Source: Cladophialophora immunda | Lineage: Eukaryota; Ascomycota; Eurotiomycetes; Chaetothyriales; Herpotrichiellaceae | Direction: 5' to 3' | Length of the DNA stretch: 64,000 nucleotides | Assembly (NCBI RefSeq): GCF_000835495.1 | Contig: NW_015622544.1 | Coordinates: 3,624,855 to 3,688,854, forward strand | Shown: positions 10,751 through 22,796 of the stretch, in pieces | Layout of the letters: each line of letters begins with the position of its first letter | Position numbering within the stretch: the first letter of the stretch is position 1 | The notes under the pieces: model-generated | Told to the model about the DNA's origin: nothing | The model's database searches: none | The model's input: only the letters and a program-made list of their open reading frames with translations | Position numbers and translations under genes: made by a program

Positions 10751-12296
10751 TCACTTATCTCGAAGATCCACCACTTCAAATTCCATCCCTCTAGCCTCTA
10801 CGACATGCCCTGGTCGGAGCGCGTCTGTGTAGATGTTCTCAACATTGTGCGGGTGGAAGATTCCTGGCTGTTCACAGCTTAGAATGGTCTTCTTTCCTGG
10901 AGGGTCGGTTAGACGGTATACTCCCCAGTCGCCACCGTGGGTTGTGTCTCCTTTGCTCGGCGCACACACAATCGCAACGCTCTCCGCAAGCATCATCTGG
11001 TATCCCGCGTGGGTATGTAAGTCTCGGCTACTCATAAAACACGTCTGCGTCGGATGGGTATGTATCCAGCCGAGAATCATAAGGTCCTCCGAGTCCACAT
11101 AGTCAAAGAGCTGTGATTCATTCGTCATCTCACACGTATCCGATGTCGCCGTTTGTGAGGGAATAATGAGCCGACTAATGAAAAAGGCGTTGGCGATCAG
11201 CGTCCCACCTAGGAAGCCGCACGTCTCCAAATTCGCCAACGTGTTTTTGTGAGCCAGTCTCAGAAACGTCGTCCGCAAGGTTGGCGGAAGAAATACGGTC
11301 CGTAATGGCGTCCCATTTTCGAGATAGGCTGCAGGGGCAAAAATATGGACTGGTTCCGGTGTCTGTGATCTTGCTGCAGGTTGTTGATCCGCCACTTTTT
11401 CTGGACGAGGCGGCACCCCCGCCACACTGCCGCCAGGCTTCGGCGGTAATGCAGGAGGTGACACCGGAAGGCCTCTCGGGACGCTGGGAGATGATACGAG
11501 AGGTGATGGAGTGCCTAGCGCAGGCTGATTATGATGCGCGGGAACGGTTGGATACTGATATGTCACATTGCTGCCCATAGATCCAAGTGGTCTCGTCTCT
11601 GAGCCCGGCGAAAAGAAATTTGATCTTCCCTCAACGCGAGCTCGAATTTCTTGCAGCCTTCGGGACAGGTCCTCTGCATCGTTCCCAGACGTCTGGGTCG
11701 CCTGTCGACTCGCAGCTCTCCTAGAGATCTCCTTCTGCAAGAGTCTGACTGCTAGCTCTTTGTTTTCATGTGCCTGGAGTTGTTGGGGCCTTTGTGCCTG
11801 CGCCGGCCGCGGACTAGGAGGGTCATTGGTGTACTGGTTCTGCGCCTGTGCACTCCGCCTTGCCTCCCTCTCCTTGATGAGCTTGACGTAGCGCTCATAC
11901 CGCTCGTTGATTCGGGGCTTCAGCAAATCTAGGACCTTGAAGTTCGCGTTGACTTCTTTCTCCGCCTCTTTCAACAGCAGTTTATTCGCTTTATCCCTTG
12001 CTTGCGGGTGAGCCGGCAACTGTGACAGGATAAGGTGAGCATGTCGGAAAAGCAGAAGGTACGTCGTCTCTTCGTCGCCTTCACGGACATATACCTCTGC
12101 CTATAGAAAAGTCAGTGTTGGGGCGACTACAGCCACGCCGGGAGCCACCGACCTCTTTCAGCATCGCTTGGGCAGACCGGAGCCAGTATCGTAGGGGAAT
12201 CTGGGCGTCATATTCATAGTCCTGAGCAGCTTTGGTGATTTGCTGGACGCTTCGAGGGGGGTGCAGTGAGCCCATGCTCACTCTGAGAGCCGACAT
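10751..12296 (-). CDS. AMSH/STAMBP-like JAMM deubiquitinase (Sst2 type)
   Basis: Zinc metalloprotease that cleaves Lys63-linked ubiquitin on endosomal cargo, acting with ESCRT machinery. Exons 12153-12296 and 10751-12100; intron 12101-12152 (52 nt, phase 0); 497 aa. N-terminal helical region (SVQQITKAAQDYEYD...LRYWLRSAQAMLKEAEVYV) resembles the MIT/USP8-dimer-like module of the family. A long Pro/Gln-rich linker with a PPALPPKPGG motif (SH3-ligand-like) follows. The C-terminal JAMM core carries the catalytic Glu about E340 (ANLETCGFLGG) and the zinc motif HTHPTQTCFMSSRDLHTH (about H395, H397, D408), the AMSH-specific form. All catalytic residues are present. Divergent to the epoxide hydrolase gene. 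Confidence 0.93.
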
Positions 12297-13385
12297 TTTG
12301 CAACTTCATAAACCAGCCTTGGAGGGGTGACGGTCCATGTGGGGTATCTTTCCAGCGTCACTTAGCCAGGTTTAATGGCCTTGGGATTTTGAGCCGACAC
12401 CCCAGCGAAGAAATTCCCCTCGCTTGAAATCAAGCGACATAGACGCAAATTTGCGCGGTGCAGATAAGTGGTTGTACTTCTCATTGTGTTGAGAGTTGGG
12501 CAATTGCGAGTTGGAGCAAGTTGACGCCGCAGTCAGGCGTCACTCATTTAGCAGCCACCCAGCCCAAGGAAAGTCTGCCGACCGGCTCTAACACTAAGAC
12601 CATATGTAGTACGAGTAGATAGTTGGACAAAGCAAATGATCTTAGCAAGTATTTATCTGTCCTCCCTATCCTCCCTCGATAGTTCTACCAATAGAACTAG
12701 GACTTTTCTGAAGCAAACACCAATCACCCAACAGAAATGTTCTCGACGGGCATCTTGGCAATCTTCCCGTAAAAAATATCCCTCCTTGCGTAGTGAGAGA
12801 GCAGTTCTTCTCAAACTCGCTCTATTGCTTCCCGCGAGTCTATGCAAAAGATCGATTCGACGGTAAAGAGGCCGAGTTCCTCCAAGTCGCTTGTCTCTAT
12901 CCTCAGCTCAGTCGGACCTATTCATGGCAGGAAACTGTCCTTGCGCCGACTTGGCAAAGAGGCCAGCGGGACGATCGTATACGCGGTCTGTTAGTACTAC
13001 TACCGCAGCTGACAAAGAGCGATCGCCATACCATTTCACCTAGAGTTTCTAGTGGCAGTCGTCACGGAGATCACGACTGTTTACCACAACTGTCCATGGC
13101 GGAGACAATAACACAGCTGGTAGTCTTTCCGGCATCCATGACTAACGAGTGCGTATTGCGGTGCTGAGTACAAGTCCCCGACATGGAGGGCAGAACATCG
13201 AGGGGAAGATACAGTGAGTTGATGTCCATCATGACGATCACAGAGATCAGAGATGGCCCGATGACTCGTCTATAAAAGGTTCGATGAGGTCCTTCGTGAT
13301 GTCGAGGTTCCCGCAAGCAAATCGTCTTGCGATTCCTGTAAGTCTACCGAGTATTCATCACCAAGATCCAGACTACGAGCACAAG
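12297..13385. other. Intergenic region between divergent genes
   Basis: Upstream of both the AMSH-like gene and the epoxide hydrolase. No convincing ORF. Contains a TATA box close to the right-hand gene. Confidence 0.5.
13271..13278 (+). promoter_or_regulatory. TATA box of epoxide hydrolase gene
   Basis: TATAAAAG, 108 nt before the chosen ATG at 13386. A good core-promoter match at a plausible distance. Confidence 0.6.
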
Positions 13386-14848
13386 ATGTCGTCTGCAATT
13401 CATCCTTACCAAATCAACATCCCCGACTCTCGAATACAAGAGCTCAATTCCAAGCTCGAAAATGCCACCTATCCTGATGAATTAGGCTCTGCAGGATGGG
13501 ACATGGGTGCCCCATCGTCCGATATACAACGACTCACAAAATACTGGCTCCGGGAGTTCAGCTGGCGAAAAGCCGAGGAGAAACTCAACGGGCTGCCTCA
13601 TTTTGTCACAACAATCCAGTGCGACGGTTACGAGCCTCTGAATATCCATTTCCTGCACAAGAAAAGCTCAGCCAAAGGGGCGATTCCGCTGCTTTTCGTG
13701 CATGGCTGGCCTGGGAATTTTCTAGAGGCCACTAAAATTATTGATGCTCTATCCACCCAGACACAAGGTCAAGTGTCATTCCACGTCGTCGCACCATCGT
13801 TGCCCAGTTTCGGATTCTCAGAAGGCACGAAGAAGCGGGGCTTTGCGGTCGAGCAGTATGCTGAGACACTGCATAAGCTGATGGTGAGGCTTGGTTATGA
13901 TCAATATGTTACTCAAGGTGGTAAGTTCAACGGCATGGCATCCCCATCTACAGCCTCGACCGTAGACAGCATGGACACGAGATTGACTGCCAGCCAGGCG
14001 ATTGGGGTTACTACATCTGCCGCGCCCTCTCCGCCCTCTATCCACGACAATGCAAAGCCACACACTTCAACATGGACGTGGGCACTCGACCTACCCTCTT
14101 CACGCACCCAGTTCTGTTCGTCTCGTCCCTCTTTCGGCGCCTGAGCAAGCGAGAGAAACAAGGTGTCTCCCGCACGGAGTGGTTCGACCAAGAAGGGTTC
14201 GGGTATAACCTGCTCCAGTCCACGAAGCCACAGACGATAGGCTACGCATTGACCGACAGTCCTGTGGCTTTGCTGGCGTGGATCTATGAGAAACTGCATG
14301 ACTGGACGGACGCATACCCTTGGAGTAAGCCATTTCTATCCCTGACGAAAACACGGCATTCGCACCAGACAGCTCAAGACACAGTCGCCCTACCTTCAGA
14401 TAACTACCACCCCATTCTTCTCTTTGTTTATCCCACACCGCTTGCCAATGATCAATTTCTAACACCAAAGTGACCCATAGCCGATGAAGAAATCTGTACC
14501 TGGCTCAGCATATACTACTTCAGCACCGCTGGCCCCGCAGCCTCCTGCCGCATCTACTACGAAATGGGCCGCTCGGGCCCCTGGGGAACTCGCCTCACCC
14601 GATACGAACTCAGGGCGTACCAGTCCAACGGCGTGAAAGTCGGGATCAGCCATTTCCCGCGGGACATCCACGTGTTGCCGAGTCCGTGGACGAGGACGGT
14701 TGGCGAGGTGGTGTTTGAGAGGGAGCACGAGAAAGGAGGGCATTTTGCGGCGTGGGAACGGCCGGAAGACATTGTCGGGGACGTGTGGGAGATGTTTGGA
14801 CGGGGCGGTGGTGCGTACGGGGTCGTTGAAGGGAGGGATGGATATTGA
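13386..14848 (+). CDS. Epoxide hydrolase (microsomal/EHN type alpha/beta hydrolase)
   Basis: Hydrolyses epoxides to diols through a covalent ester intermediate. Exons 13386-13920, 13998-14324, 14481-14848 (introns 77 and 156 nt, both phase 1); 409 aa. Start taken at 13386 (MSSAIHPYQINIPDS) since upstream codons look non-coding. N-terminal EHN-type lid (about residues 8-105: WLREFSWRKAEEKLN), HGWPG oxyanion motif about 106-110, nucleophile Asp180 in GGDWG, which is rebuilt exactly across the first intron, and catalytic His about 375 (KGGHFAAWERPE). A complete catalytic set is visible. Fungal homologues act in detoxification, lipid metabolism or secondary metabolism; nothing here selects among these. 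Its stop is only 60 nt from the convergent ECD gene's stop. Confidence 0.92.
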
Positions 14849-14908
14849 TATGAATTGGTTGCCATTTGTTGTAGATTCAAGTCTTTCGGCCTATGTTGTT
14901 TTGTTACT

Positions 14909-16959
14909 CTACTTCAGCTCTTCAATCCTCGGCATCCCGCCCGTCATGCCCTGTGTTCCGCTGGGTCCAGCCTGGTTATCGTCGTCGTCTTCATCCGGCT
15001 CGTCCTTCGGCATCCGCAATCCCATCATGCCCATGAGATTGCCACCAGGCCCCGCCTTGCCAGCCTGCGCCTTGAGACTCTCTAAGAGATTCTTCGCCAG
15101 GTTGACGTCGATTTCATTGTCGATGTCCTCATCTGAGGACAACTCGTAAACTTCGTCTTCCTCATCATGCTCCTTCCCAGCCTTTGACGTAGAAGCTTGG
15201 ATCGCTCTCTGCTTATTGCCAGAGGAGGACGATCCGAGGTCCAGTGCACCATGCCCTCGAAGCTCTGCCTCCATTTGTTTCATGAAGCTCAGCAGGTCCG
15301 CTTCGTTGTCTACCTCATCATCATTCATCCTGTTCATGTCTCGGACTGGGCCTGTCCTGGTTGCGGGGGGTCTCAGCGTGGATCGATGGCCCGGGTCCTG
15401 GGCACCCGGGCCAAGTTCTCCCATCATAATCTCCTTCATCACCTCCGGTGGCATGCCCATCATCTCCTGCATCATCTTGCTGAATTCGTCTTCACCAAAG
15501 CTAGCCTCTTTATCCTCGCCCTCGTCGTCAAACTCATCATCATCTTCGTCGAGCTCGTCATCATCAACACCATCATCACTGCCTTCACCGAACAAGCCCG
15601 CGCCGTCTGGACCGGCATTGTCGTCATTCAAGAACTCCTCAAATTGCTTCACTATTCTTTGTAGATTCTCCTGTGCTGCCTTATCGCCAAAGCCGGTCTT
15701 CTTGCCCCTATCCCCGGTGTGCCCTTTGCGCCCAGCAAGCTCATTCTCGAGTTCGTCGAAGCTGATATCGAGCCACTTCTCATCATCCTCTTGGTGACTC
15801 CACGTTGCTAATTCAGTATCCGATGGTAGCACCTCATCCCCAGACTCAAGATCATCTAGGAGCATCTTCATTTCACGCACCGCAGGTCGATCTTGATACT
15901 GAGAGTCCGAGATTAGCATTTCAAATCCACAAGTGACTTTCATCCCGGTTTCGGCGCGAACATATGCCTTTGGATCCGTTCCTGATGGCATGGCGTCCGC
16001 AAAGACAGCAGGTGCCGGGAATTCCTGTGACTTTACTTGCGCATATGCCACGCGAGGGAACTTGACGCTCACTGTCACAAAATCTTGAGGTATGAAAATC
16101 AATTTATCTTTGTTGTCTTTGTTTTGGAGTGGTTTGAGCGCGATAGGATCTCTGAGGTAGAATGCTTCCACTGCGGGTGCAATGTACGCCGGCTTTTGAT
16201 GAAGCAAATATGCAAGTTTCCGTGGTATCGTTATCAAGGCATGATGCATGTTTTCTGAGATTTGAGCGGGATAGTTGCGCAGCCGAAAGAATGCTTCTTC
16301 CTCCATGCTGATCGAGTGCATCAACCTCTTCGGCTCGTTCAGAATGATTTCCCGCGCTTGCGCAAGCGACAATTTCTCCTCTGTTCGCTTTGAACTTCTC
16401 GAGGCGCTCGCTGGCTTGATGACCTTCAACTGTCCATCATGGATCCAAACACGGTTTTCGGCAACATCTGGCTCAAGCCAGGAAGGCAATGTACCGGAGG
16501 CTTCGATGAGGAGGAACTCGCCATCGCTGTCGGTGACTTTGACCCATAGGTCATTGAACTTTTTTGTCAGCTCCCTTAGAAGCCAGACTATGACCCATTC
16601 GTCTTCCACAGAGTCGCCATATTCGGTTTGTCCGCGCAAGAAGTTCAGTCCTGACTCCTCTGTTAGTCTATTCTCGACTTCCCTGTCCAATCCGTACAGA
16701 CCTCACCATCCTCTTTGTTCAGCTCCAGGGAGAAACCTTGGCGCTGCCAGATATAATCTTTCAGATACTGTCGATGAAGTTCCGTCGCATACTTCTGTAC
16801 CTCCCGCAATCGCAGTCGCAGTTCCGAGTCATGGCTTGCATCTAGGGCAGGTGAAGTTATGTACAGGGAGTATTCGATGCAGTCATCAGGCAAGGCAGGC
16901 TTCGGGATGGGATGAAATGTAGAGCGGAACCAAGCAATTTCTTCCTCTGTCGCAGGCAT
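14909..16959 (-). CDS. Ecdysoneless/SGT1 family regulator (ECD homologue)
   Basis: Homologue of the ECD/hSGT1 family (Pfam SGT1, distinct from the Hsp90 co-chaperone of the same name), conserved from fungi to humans and linked to transcription, splicing and cell-cycle progression. Exons 16707-16959 and 14909-16650, intron 16651-16706 (56 nt, GTGAGG...GACTAACAG...TCAG, phase 1); 664 aa. The family core is recognisable: FRSTFHPIP near the N-terminus, QYLKDYIWQRQGFSLEL, DEWVIVWLLRELTKKF, WVKVTDSDGEFLLIEA, and PSWLEPDVAENRVWIHDGQL. The C-terminal third is acidic low complexity (DELDEDDDEFDDEGED) with a short MMQEMMGMPPEVMKEIM repeat-like helix. Divergent from the apsB-like gene over 323 bp. Confidence 0.88.
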
Positions 16960-17282
16960 CCTGAGACGGGTTTGCGCGACTATAACATTTAGTAGCCTTC
17001 AAGATGGCTGCGCAGATGGCGAGGGGAAAGTCGAAGTCGAGAATCATTTGCCTTGCCAAATGCCCGCCCAGCCCGCCAATGAGATCATTCTGCAGGTGCC
17101 AAGCCCCGCCGCACCGACCATTCCTCTTTTGACTAAACAACAACAAGCAACAACCGCGAGGTGCTGTAAAGCATCATCGCTTCAAATACAAGGCAGTATG
17201 GTTAGTGGTTCGCCTTGACATTGTACCTTTCAAATTAACGTGGCGGCTTCAGTCACTGGGCGCCCAAATACGTCCGCCCACC
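16960..17282. promoter_or_regulatory. Bidirectional promoter, ECD / apsB-like
   Basis: 323 bp between divergent start codons at 16959 and 17283. No other ORF. Must hold both promoters; no clear TATA box. Confidence 0.5.
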
Positions 17283-20200
17283 ATGGCCAACTACATCAAC
17301 ACACCGCAAGCGACCGATGCATCGTACATCACCAATGGCCTGGATCGCCTTGGGGAGATCTCGCCGGAAAAGTCCTTTGCGGCACCCGCAGAGAACCGTG
17401 ACCTGATCAGCCAGATGAGAAACGCGAAAACCCAGGGCGTCAACCTCCGAACCCCCAGAGCTGGCCTACGAGATCCGTTGCGCCTGCTCCCAAATGGCAA
17501 CCAGGTTCGCTCGGAGTTCACTCCTCTGATGCAAAGTGCCACAAAAAAGAATATCGCACGCCGCCTGTCGAGCAAAAAGCCTGGTGTTCAGGCGACTCCT
17601 TCCTACCTCAAAGGTGGCTACACTCCCGGGCTTCCCAGACTCAGCGATATATCGCAATTAGCGAGCGAACACACGTCAAGTTCGGCCGGAAACGCAATGG
17701 ACAATACTCCCATGCCTCAACAGATCAGCAGCAGTGCCCAGAGTACACCCCTCGCACAATTGCCAGGACGAGATGCCGGTGGACTCGTTAATGATGGGAA
17801 CATGATGACGTTACGCGAGCAAGAAAGTATTATTGACAAGATTGAGAAGGAGAATTTTGGCCTAAAGATGAAGATACATTTCTTGGAGGAGGCTTTGTCA
17901 AAGCGAGGCAATGAATTCAATCAAGCTGCACTCAAGGAGAATACCGATTTGAAGGTCAATAGGATCACAATGCAGCGCGAATTGCACAAGTTCAAGAAGA
18001 ATATTGCCCAGGCCGAGAAAGACGCAGAGGTCTATAGGCTACAGCTTGAAGAGTTCAAAGAACGAATCAGACGGAAACAAGTGGACGAGAGTGTCCGTAT
18101 CGAGCTTGAAACCCTCCGCACCGAGGTGAAAGCAAAAGAGAAACAGGTGAAAGCATTGGAAAACGAGAGAGATTCTGCCAAAGATCAAGAGAAGTCGACA
18201 GTCGACAAGCTGAAAGATGAGATTGAAGACCTTCAAGCCGAACTGCGAGATAAGGACCGGAAGATTGATGAGAGAGAAGACGAGATCGACTCTCTAAAAG
18301 CAAAGGCAAGCAAGGAGTCGAATGATGCCGCTGAAATCGAGGATGAGTTGGAGTCTGCGCGACAAGAAATCGAGGACCTCAAGCAGAATCTCGAGCAAGC
18401 AAGGACAGCAGCAAAAGAAGCAAAGGAAAGCCAGGAAGAAGCTCTCGACGAAAAGCGCAAAGCCGAGGAAGATCTCGAAGAGCTGCGCGATGAGATGGCG
18501 AATAAGTCCTTCACAACCAAGGGACTAAGCAGACAGCTTGAAGAGAAGACGAATAAACTCGAGGACGATTTGCAGGACTTGCAGGAACGACATGATGCCT
18601 TGCAGACCGAATTTGCACAGAAGTCGGACTCAGAGCGGCAGTTGCGTGAGAAAGTTCGGGAGTTAGAGCGGGAAGGAGGATCAGGACTTCGAAAGTTGCA
18701 GCAAGACCATGATCAATCTCAACAACAACGCGATACTTTTGAACGCAAATTGAACAATATGACCAAACAACTGGAGACCGTCGAGAAAGAATTGCAATTC
18801 AAGGTTGAAGAGAAGGATCTGTTGCAAACACGTCATGATGCTTTGACGAAGGAATCTGCAGAACTCCAGAAAGACTTGTCCAGAGCGCAGAAATCGATCC
18901 GAGACCTCGAACTTGCTCTCGACGAAGAGAGGCAACACTCGGCACAAAACGAAAACATCCTGAGATCGCAGCATAAACAAGAGATCGACCTTCTGAACGA
19001 ACAAATCGACGGGCTACACCGTGAAGTGCATTCAAAAGAGCGAGACCATGCAGCGGACTTGGAGGAGTGGGAAGCACAGAAACGGACACTTGAAGCAGTT
19101 TCTCAGAAAGCGGAGGAGAAAGCCAATGGACTGCAACGCACGGTGGAGAAATTCCAAGATGCGCAAGGAACAATCAATGGCCGTGAAATGAAGCTGCAAG
19201 CGGCGCTCGAAAGTGAGAAGCAACGACATCACCAAGAAGAGAAGGTACTTGCCAAACAGATTGAGGAGCTTCAACAAGATCTCGCGCACAAACGAACCGC
19301 ATCAGACGAAAACAGGTTGGAGCTCAACAACGCCAAAGAAGAGCTGCGGATTTCGATCAGAGAACAAGCGGCACTGAGAGAAAAGGTGGCTGAGTTGGAG
19401 GAGGAAATTGAGGTGCTGCAGGCGGATATCGAGCAAGAGCACGAGTTCGCGGAGCAACAACAGCAAAAACACTCCAGCCACGCGGATGCTCAGATCCAGC
19501 AGATGCGGCAAGACAAGCAGTCTCTGCAAACTGAGCTTGCAAAACTCCGTAGCGACCTGCAGGACGCGCATATGGCTCTGGAAAAGGCTGAACAAGAACG
19601 TGACGCCCTCGAGACCCAACTCCAAACTGTTTCGAAATCCAACGACGACACATTCAGTGTCGACCAAGAGAAGCGAGAGCTGAAGCGTATCAAACTTAAG
19701 CTCGAGAAAGACATTGCGCGTTTGACAACCGAGCGCGACAATCTCCATGAAGCTAACCAAGCATTGGAAGATGAGATCAACGCCGAGCTTGAGCGAGCGA
19801 GCAAGGAAGAGGATCGCCTGAATGCGGAGATAGATTCACTCCAGAACCAGAAGATTCTCAACGCAGAGAACAGAGATCGCGAATTGACGTCCGCAAAGAA
19901 CAAGGTCTCTCGCCTGGAGACTCGAGTCAAAGACCTGGAGGGGATGCTTGACAACCATTCGAAGACTGTGGCTTCTCCAACTGGAGATACTTCCGGCCTC
20001 AGACACGACTTGGTCGAAGCAAGAAAGAACGAAACAGCAGCTACCAAAAGAGAAACAGATCTCAAAGCAGCCAACCGGGACTTGAAGATGCAGGTCAACG
20101 AGCTCGAACGTGAGCTGCACGAGGCCAAGCTTGCGCAATACAAAGCCAAATCACCGTCGGTCTCACCTCCTCCTTCACACTCGAAAGAAGTCGCAAGGCT

Positions 20201-21166
20201 CCGACAAGAGCTCGTCGACATTCGAGCCGAAGTGCAAGTGTTGAGCTCTGAAAATCGCGACTTGAAGCGCACTGCCCGTCGTGCTTCCACTGATGAGGGT
20301 CAGTTGGCCGTCCTGCAGACTCAGATCAGATCTCGTACTGCAGAGGTTGAATCCTTGAGTGCAAAGATTGCGGAGCAGAACGACCTTGTTGATGAACTGC
20401 AGGAGCAGCTCAACCATCTCCGCGACAAGGATGGCGAGACACAACACCTCTCCTCAAGCATCCGCAAACGTGATAGACAGATTAACGATCTGAAAGCGCA
20501 ACTCAAACGCTTGCGGGAGGGGCAGGAAGAAGTCAACGACTTGTCCATGCGAATCTCGGTTCGCGACGATGAAGCGCGGGAGATGAAGTATCAGCTCCGA
20601 CGTCTTCGGGAAGAGCGCAGCGTGGCCAACAAGAAGGCCGAAGCCGTGGAGAACGAGCTTGAGGCGCTGCAGACGAAGTATGAAGATATGCTAGAGCGGC
20701 TCACATCTGGCAAGTCCAGCAAAGATGAGATTCGCGCCAAGGAGATGAAGGGCCTGGTCAAGGAGATTATCTGGTTGAAGGCGAAATGTAGAAGGGAAGA
20801 ACGTCTGCGAAAGGATCTGGCATGGAGCAAGGCATTCCTTGAGCAGGGCGAGGCTGTGAGGGTCGAGTGGTAAGTTGTCCTCTTTGATACTGTTCCTCAG
20901 TCCTGTACACTAACGAAATCGATAGCAACCAAGTCGATCTGCATATATTGGGAGAAATGGGGGTGGCCATGGACAAACGCAAGTACGAGGTCAAGCTGAA
21001 GCCGGTGGAGAAGCTGCGTGCCGGTGTGCTTGCCGTGATCGCTGCCATCCGCATGAGCAACATGGAGGAACAATGGAGAGAAGCGAGACTGCTCGGGGAA
21101 GAGCTGAAGTTGATACGGACGAGGCAATCGAGGCAGCGGTCGACGAGGCGAGTTTTGGAAATTTGA
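17283..21166 (+). CDS. apsB: Spindle-pole/septal MTOC coiled-coil protein (ApsB/Mto1/centrosomin type)
   Basis: Recruits gamma-tubulin complexes to microtubule-organising centres; named after Aspergillus ApsB and related to S. pombe Mto1. Exons 17283-20869 and 20926-21166, intron 20870-20925 (GTAAGT, CTAAC branch, phase 2); 1275 aa. ATG chosen at 17283 (MANYINTPQ) rather than upstream in-frame codons. A disordered N-terminus (about 1-170) precedes a Cnn_1N motif (EQESIIDKIEKENFGLKMKI, about 176-240), the gamma-tubulin-ring activating element. About 950 residues of nearly unbroken coiled coil follow. The C-terminus (MKGLVKEIIWLKAKCRREE...LRKDLAWSKAFL, continuing in exon 2 with CNQVDLHILGEMG) matches a PACT-like centrosome-targeting domain. 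The short last exon is needed to complete that domain. Confidence 0.88.
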
Positions 21167-21677
21167 GATGCATTGGCTGGCTTCTTCTGGCGGTTGTTGG
21201 CATTGCGACCATTGTATATACATTGTTGGCATCAGGCGTGGTTGGACTTTGCATCGTTTGGCGTTCTTGATCAGGCTAACGACAGTATGACCTGCCTCCA
21301 GTTAATGAGGTTCGAACAGAGATGCTCTCCATCCTCATCCTCAGCCTCAGCCTCAGCCAGTCTTTCTCTGCTTCTCTCGTTCCAATGGCTGTGAAAAGCG
21401 GAGAAGAGCGTCGATCCCTTTGCTGATTCTCGTCGAGTTGCATCATCGCATCTCCTGCCCCTCGGTGCCATCTTTCTATCGTGCTAGACTCAACAGGCTT
21501 TGCTTGCGTGAGACCCGAAAGAAGGTCTGATCGTCAATCGATATCTGGGAGAGGATTTGATCATCTCGTCAACCGGAGGGGTTAGGACTCGCTACTCGAT
21601 CCACGGATTGTCCATGCTGGGGCGCTACTAGTGTATATATCAATTCAAGGACAGCACCGCTGAATCACAGAAACGCC
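21167..21677. other. Intergenic, apsB-like 3' end to MetX-like promoter
   Basis: No gene. Contains a (CAGCCT)n tract at 21340-21358 and a TATATAT at about 21634-21640, shortly before the next ATG. Confidence 0.5.
21340..21358. repeat. CAGCCT microsatellite
   Basis: Three tandem copies of CAGCCT with flanking imperfect units. Confidence 0.6.
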
Positions 21678-22796
21678 ATGAACGGGCAGAACTACGACCC
21701 GACGGGCGTCGAGTTCTACTCGATCGACGACCTCTCCTTCTCGAGCGGCACGACGCTGCACGATGTGCGGGTGGCATATCGCAGCTACAACCCGGCGTCG
21801 ACGGCGGGCGTCGTGCTGATCCCCACGTGCTACTCGGGCCTCATCAACACGACGCTCACCTTCACGTCGGCGCCGTTTGACGCGCTGGCGCCCTACCACG
21901 TGGTGGTGGTGGCGATGCTGGGCAACGGCGAGAGCGCGAGCCCGTCCAACAAGGCCTTCTTCCCGGAGCCGGGCGAGCTGCGGTACGAGGACGTGGTGCG
22001 GGCGCAGCACGCGCTGGTGACGCAGCACCTGCGGGTGTCGACGCCGCTGGAGGCGGTCGTGGGCTTCTCCATGGGCGGCCAGCAGGCGTACCACTGGGCG
22101 GTCATGTACCCGGACGTCGTCAAGCGGATCGTGGTCATCTGCTCGGCGGCGCGCACGTCGCTGCACAACTACGCCTTCCTCGAGGGCCCCATCGCCGCGC
22201 TGACCAGCTCGATCGATTATATCGCGTGGCGGGCCATGAAGGACAAGATCGCGCGCGGCGAGAACGTCGGCATCAACCTGAAGGAGGTCGTGCCCAAGAA
22301 GGGCCTGCGCGCCTTCGCCCGCGCCTACGGCGCCTGGCTGACCAGCACGGCGTGGTTCCGCGAGCGCTGCTTCACCCAGATGGACGGCCACCCGGCCAGC
22401 GTCGAGGCGTGGATGCAGCTGCGCGAGCAGGGCTACCTGGGCTGGGACGCCGAGGACCTGCTCGTGCTGGCCCGCATGTGGCAGATGGGCGACGTCGGCA
22501 CCGTGATCCCCGGCGGCGAGGGAGAGAAGGTCCTCAGCGACCTCGGCGGCAAGGTCCCCGACGACAACCTCTACACCACCGCCCTCGCCGGCATCCAGGC
22601 CAGGGTCCTCCTCATGCCCTGCCGCACCGACCAGTACTTCCCGCCCGAGGACTCGGAGATCGAGATGAAGCACCTCCGGCGCGGCCGCCTGGCCGTCATC
22701 GAGAGTGTCTGGGGCCACGTCGCCGGTGGTGGATTGAACCCGGAGGACACCGAGTTTATGAATGCGAGGATTGCCGAGTTGATGAAGGAGGACTGA
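21678..22796 (+). CDS. MetX/homoserine-O-acetyltransferase-like alpha/beta hydrolase
   Basis: Single-exon, 372 aa, about the normal family length. Alpha/beta-hydrolase fold with Ser131 nucleophile in GFSMGGQQAYHW, Asp318 in RTDQYFPPED and His347 in WGHVAGGGLNPED, the usual catalytic order. The GFSMGG..A.W signature and the GNGESASPSN segment place it in the homoserine acetyltransferase family. Many fungal members are not the methionine enzyme but act as acyltransferases or hydrolases in peripheral metabolism, so the substrate is undecided. No signal peptide. Codon use is strikingly G/C-ending compared with neighbours on both sides; this may reflect strong translational selection or a different origin. 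Confidence 0.82.
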   Translation: MNGQNYDPTGVEFYSIDDLSFSSGTTLHDVRVAYRSYNPASTAGVVLIPTCYSGLINTTLTFTSAPFDALAPYHVVVVAMLGNGESASPSNKAFFPEPGELRYEDVVRAQHALVTQHLRVSTPLEAVVGFSMGGQQAYHWAVMYPDVVKRIVVICSAARTSLHNYAFLEGPIAALTSSIDYIAWRAMKDKIARGENVGINLKEVVPKKGLRAFARAYGAWLTSTAWFRERCFTQMDGHPASVEAWMQLREQGYLGWDAEDLLVLARMWQMGDVGTVIPGGEGEKVLSDLGGKVPDDNLYTTALAGIQARVLLMPCRTDQYFPPEDSEIEMKHLRRGRLAVIESVWGHVAGGGLNPEDTEFMNARIAELMKED

